NCBI GenBank assembly: GCA_016185125.1
Contig: JACPOC010000041.1
Span: forward strand, 1 to 64,000
Direction: 5' to 3'
DNA length: 64,000 nt
Origin: Bacteroidota bacterium
GTDB lineage: Bacteria; Bacteroidota; Bacteroidia; B-17B0; Aurantibacillaceae
The notes beneath the pieces were generated by a model. It searched no databases and was not told the origin of the DNA. It worked only from the letters and a program-made list of their open reading frames with translations. How positions within the stretch are numbered: the stretch's first letter is position 1; every line of letters begins with the position of its first letter. This document shows, piece after piece, positions 63,252 to 64,000 of this stretch. Both the position numbers and the translations under genes were made by a program.

Positions 63252-64000
63252 TTAGCTTGTAATTTTAGATTCAATTTCAAAGGCCAGTTCCATTACCTTA
63301 ATTGAATCTTCAATACTCACTTTACTGGGTTTGTTGTTGGTAATACTATAATAGAACGCATTCAGCTCTTCATTTATTGCGTTTGTTGGTAAAATAATTG
63401 GGTGTTCAAACACAATTTCTTTTTTAGGCATGCCTTTTACAGGTTCTACCAGCATATTGGTAGAGTTGGGAGAGGCATTTTTTAAACGGATAACCTCAGT
63501 AATTTTATCTAAAAGATTAATGCTGACAAAATTTTTATCGGTAAAAACCCTGAATTTTCGCGAATTTTTTAAAGCCATACGATTGGTGGTAATGTTGGCC
63601 ACACAGCCGTTATCAAACTCCACCCGGGCACTTATAATATCGGGCGATGCGCTTACCAAGGCCATTCCGCTGGCACTTATTTTTTTTACATTGCCTTTAA
63701 CAATACTCAAAACCAGATCCAGATCGTGCATCATCAAATCTAAAACCACCGAAACATCCGTGCCCCTCGCATTATATTGCGCCAAACGGTGAATTTCAAT
63801 AAACATGGGGTTGTTAAGATAGGGTAAAGCAGCTATAAAAGCGGGGTTAAAACGCTCAACATGACCCACTTGCAGGCAAATTCCGGCTTCATTTTTAAGT
63901 AATTGAAGCTGCCGGGCTTCCTTTAATAGAGAGGTAACCGGCTTCTCAATAAAAACATGCTTTCCGTGCATAATGGCCTCTTTTGCAATCTCAAAATGGG
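63252..64000 (-). CDS. Gfo/Idh/MocA-family oxidoreductase, N-terminus outside the window
   Basis: The frame stays open to the right edge (HFEIAKEAIMHGKHVFIEKP), so the ATG at 63971 used by the track is internal; about 90 N-terminal residues with the Rossmann motif lie beyond the window. KHVFIEKPVTSLLKEA has the conserved EKP; LQVGHVERFNPAF and DLMMHDLDLVLSIV carry the substrate-binding and His/Asp residues. NAD(P)-dependent sugar oxidation or reduction is expected, in keeping with the polysaccharide genes downstream on this strand. Confidence 0.9.
   Translation of the reverse strand, partial: HFEIAKEAIMHGKHVFIEKPVTSLLKEARQLQLLKNEAGICLQVGHVERFNPAFIAALPYLNNPMFIEIHRLAQYNARGTDVSVVLDLMMHDLDLVLSIVKGNVKKISASGMALVSASPDIISARVEFDNGCVANITTNRMALKNSRKFRVFTDKNFVSINLLDKITEVIRLKNASPNSTNMLVEPVKGMPKKEIVFEHPIILPTNAINEELNAFYYSITNNKPSKVSIEDSIKVMELAFEIESKITS

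Overview
The window is chromosomal DNA from a member of the Bacteroidota. Support comes from AT-rich sequence, promoters of the Bacteroidota form (TAnnTTTG, once with TTTG 19 bp upstream), almost no Shine-Dalgarno sequences, type IX secretion (T9SS) genes (porQ, porX and two cargo proteins with C-terminal sorting domains), an S46 dipeptidyl peptidase, and a LytS/LytTR-type regulatory pair. I cannot assign a genus. Class III polyhydroxyalkanoate synthase genes are a less common trait in this phylum.

Layout. 1-2.1 kb: small secreted or lipoprotein genes and a frameshifted trypsin-like protease whose 3' end runs into unrelated sequence. 2.1-9.6 kb, minus strand: a complete tryptophan operon, trpE-G-D-C-F-B-A, with a DAHP synthase gene (aroF) at its end, so the first step of the shikimate pathway and the whole tryptophan branch are co-transcribed. 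The operon starts with a promoter, a 20-codon leader peptide containing Trp-Trp-Trp, and a terminator hairpin: a transcription attenuator. 9.7-10.6 kb: queG. 10.8-13.4 kb: phaE and phaC, each followed by a strong terminator. 13.5-21.2 kb, minus strand: ilvE, lpxH, an M1-family peptidase, a TlpA-like thioredoxin lipoprotein and gatB. 21.4-24.8 kb: pyruvate dehydrogenase E2 and E1-alpha with a four-helix-bundle (S23/IVP family) gene between them. 25-26.3 kb: a small gene and an Ala-Glu-type dipeptide epimerase. 26.36-27.04 kb: 34 head-to-tail copies of a 20-bp unit, non-coding. 27.2-32.7 kb: a two-gene polysaccharide O-acetylation module (MBOAT plus AlgJ/AlgX-like SGNH protein), a DPP11-like peptidase and a DUF502 membrane protein. 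32.7-37.1 kb: ABC exporter ATPase and permease followed by a LytS-type kinase and LytTR regulator. 37.2-44.4 kb: porQ, small genes, a second array with a period of about 20 bp built on the palindrome AATTGCAATT, and two T9SS cargo proteins. 44.5-49.4 kb: comEC, a Smr-domain protein, and a DegT aminotransferase overlapping a sugar transferase gene. 49.4-55.3 kb: zinc-ribbon protein, M49 dipeptidyl peptidase III, HD-domain hydrolase, porX and tsaE. 55.4-59.9 kb: outer-membrane barrel protein and TonB-dependent receptor. 60-64 kb, minus strand: UbiA-type prenyltransferase with an apparent ATC start, a polyprenyl glycosylphosphotransferase, a lipoprotein and the end of a Gfo/Idh/MocA oxidoreductase.

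Taken together the genes suggest a free-living heterotroph that makes its own tryptophan, takes up and digests peptides (M1, S46 and M49 peptidases, murein-type dipeptide epimerase), probably stores carbon as PHA, and builds an O-acetylated surface polysaccharide. The most notable non-gene signals are the trp attenuator, whose leader AUG lies only a few bases from the predicted transcription start, and two sequence-unrelated intergenic arrays that share a period of about 20 bp. I found no tRNA, rRNA, CRISPR array or complete insertion sequence. No database search was possible; family names rest on recognised motifs and architecture.
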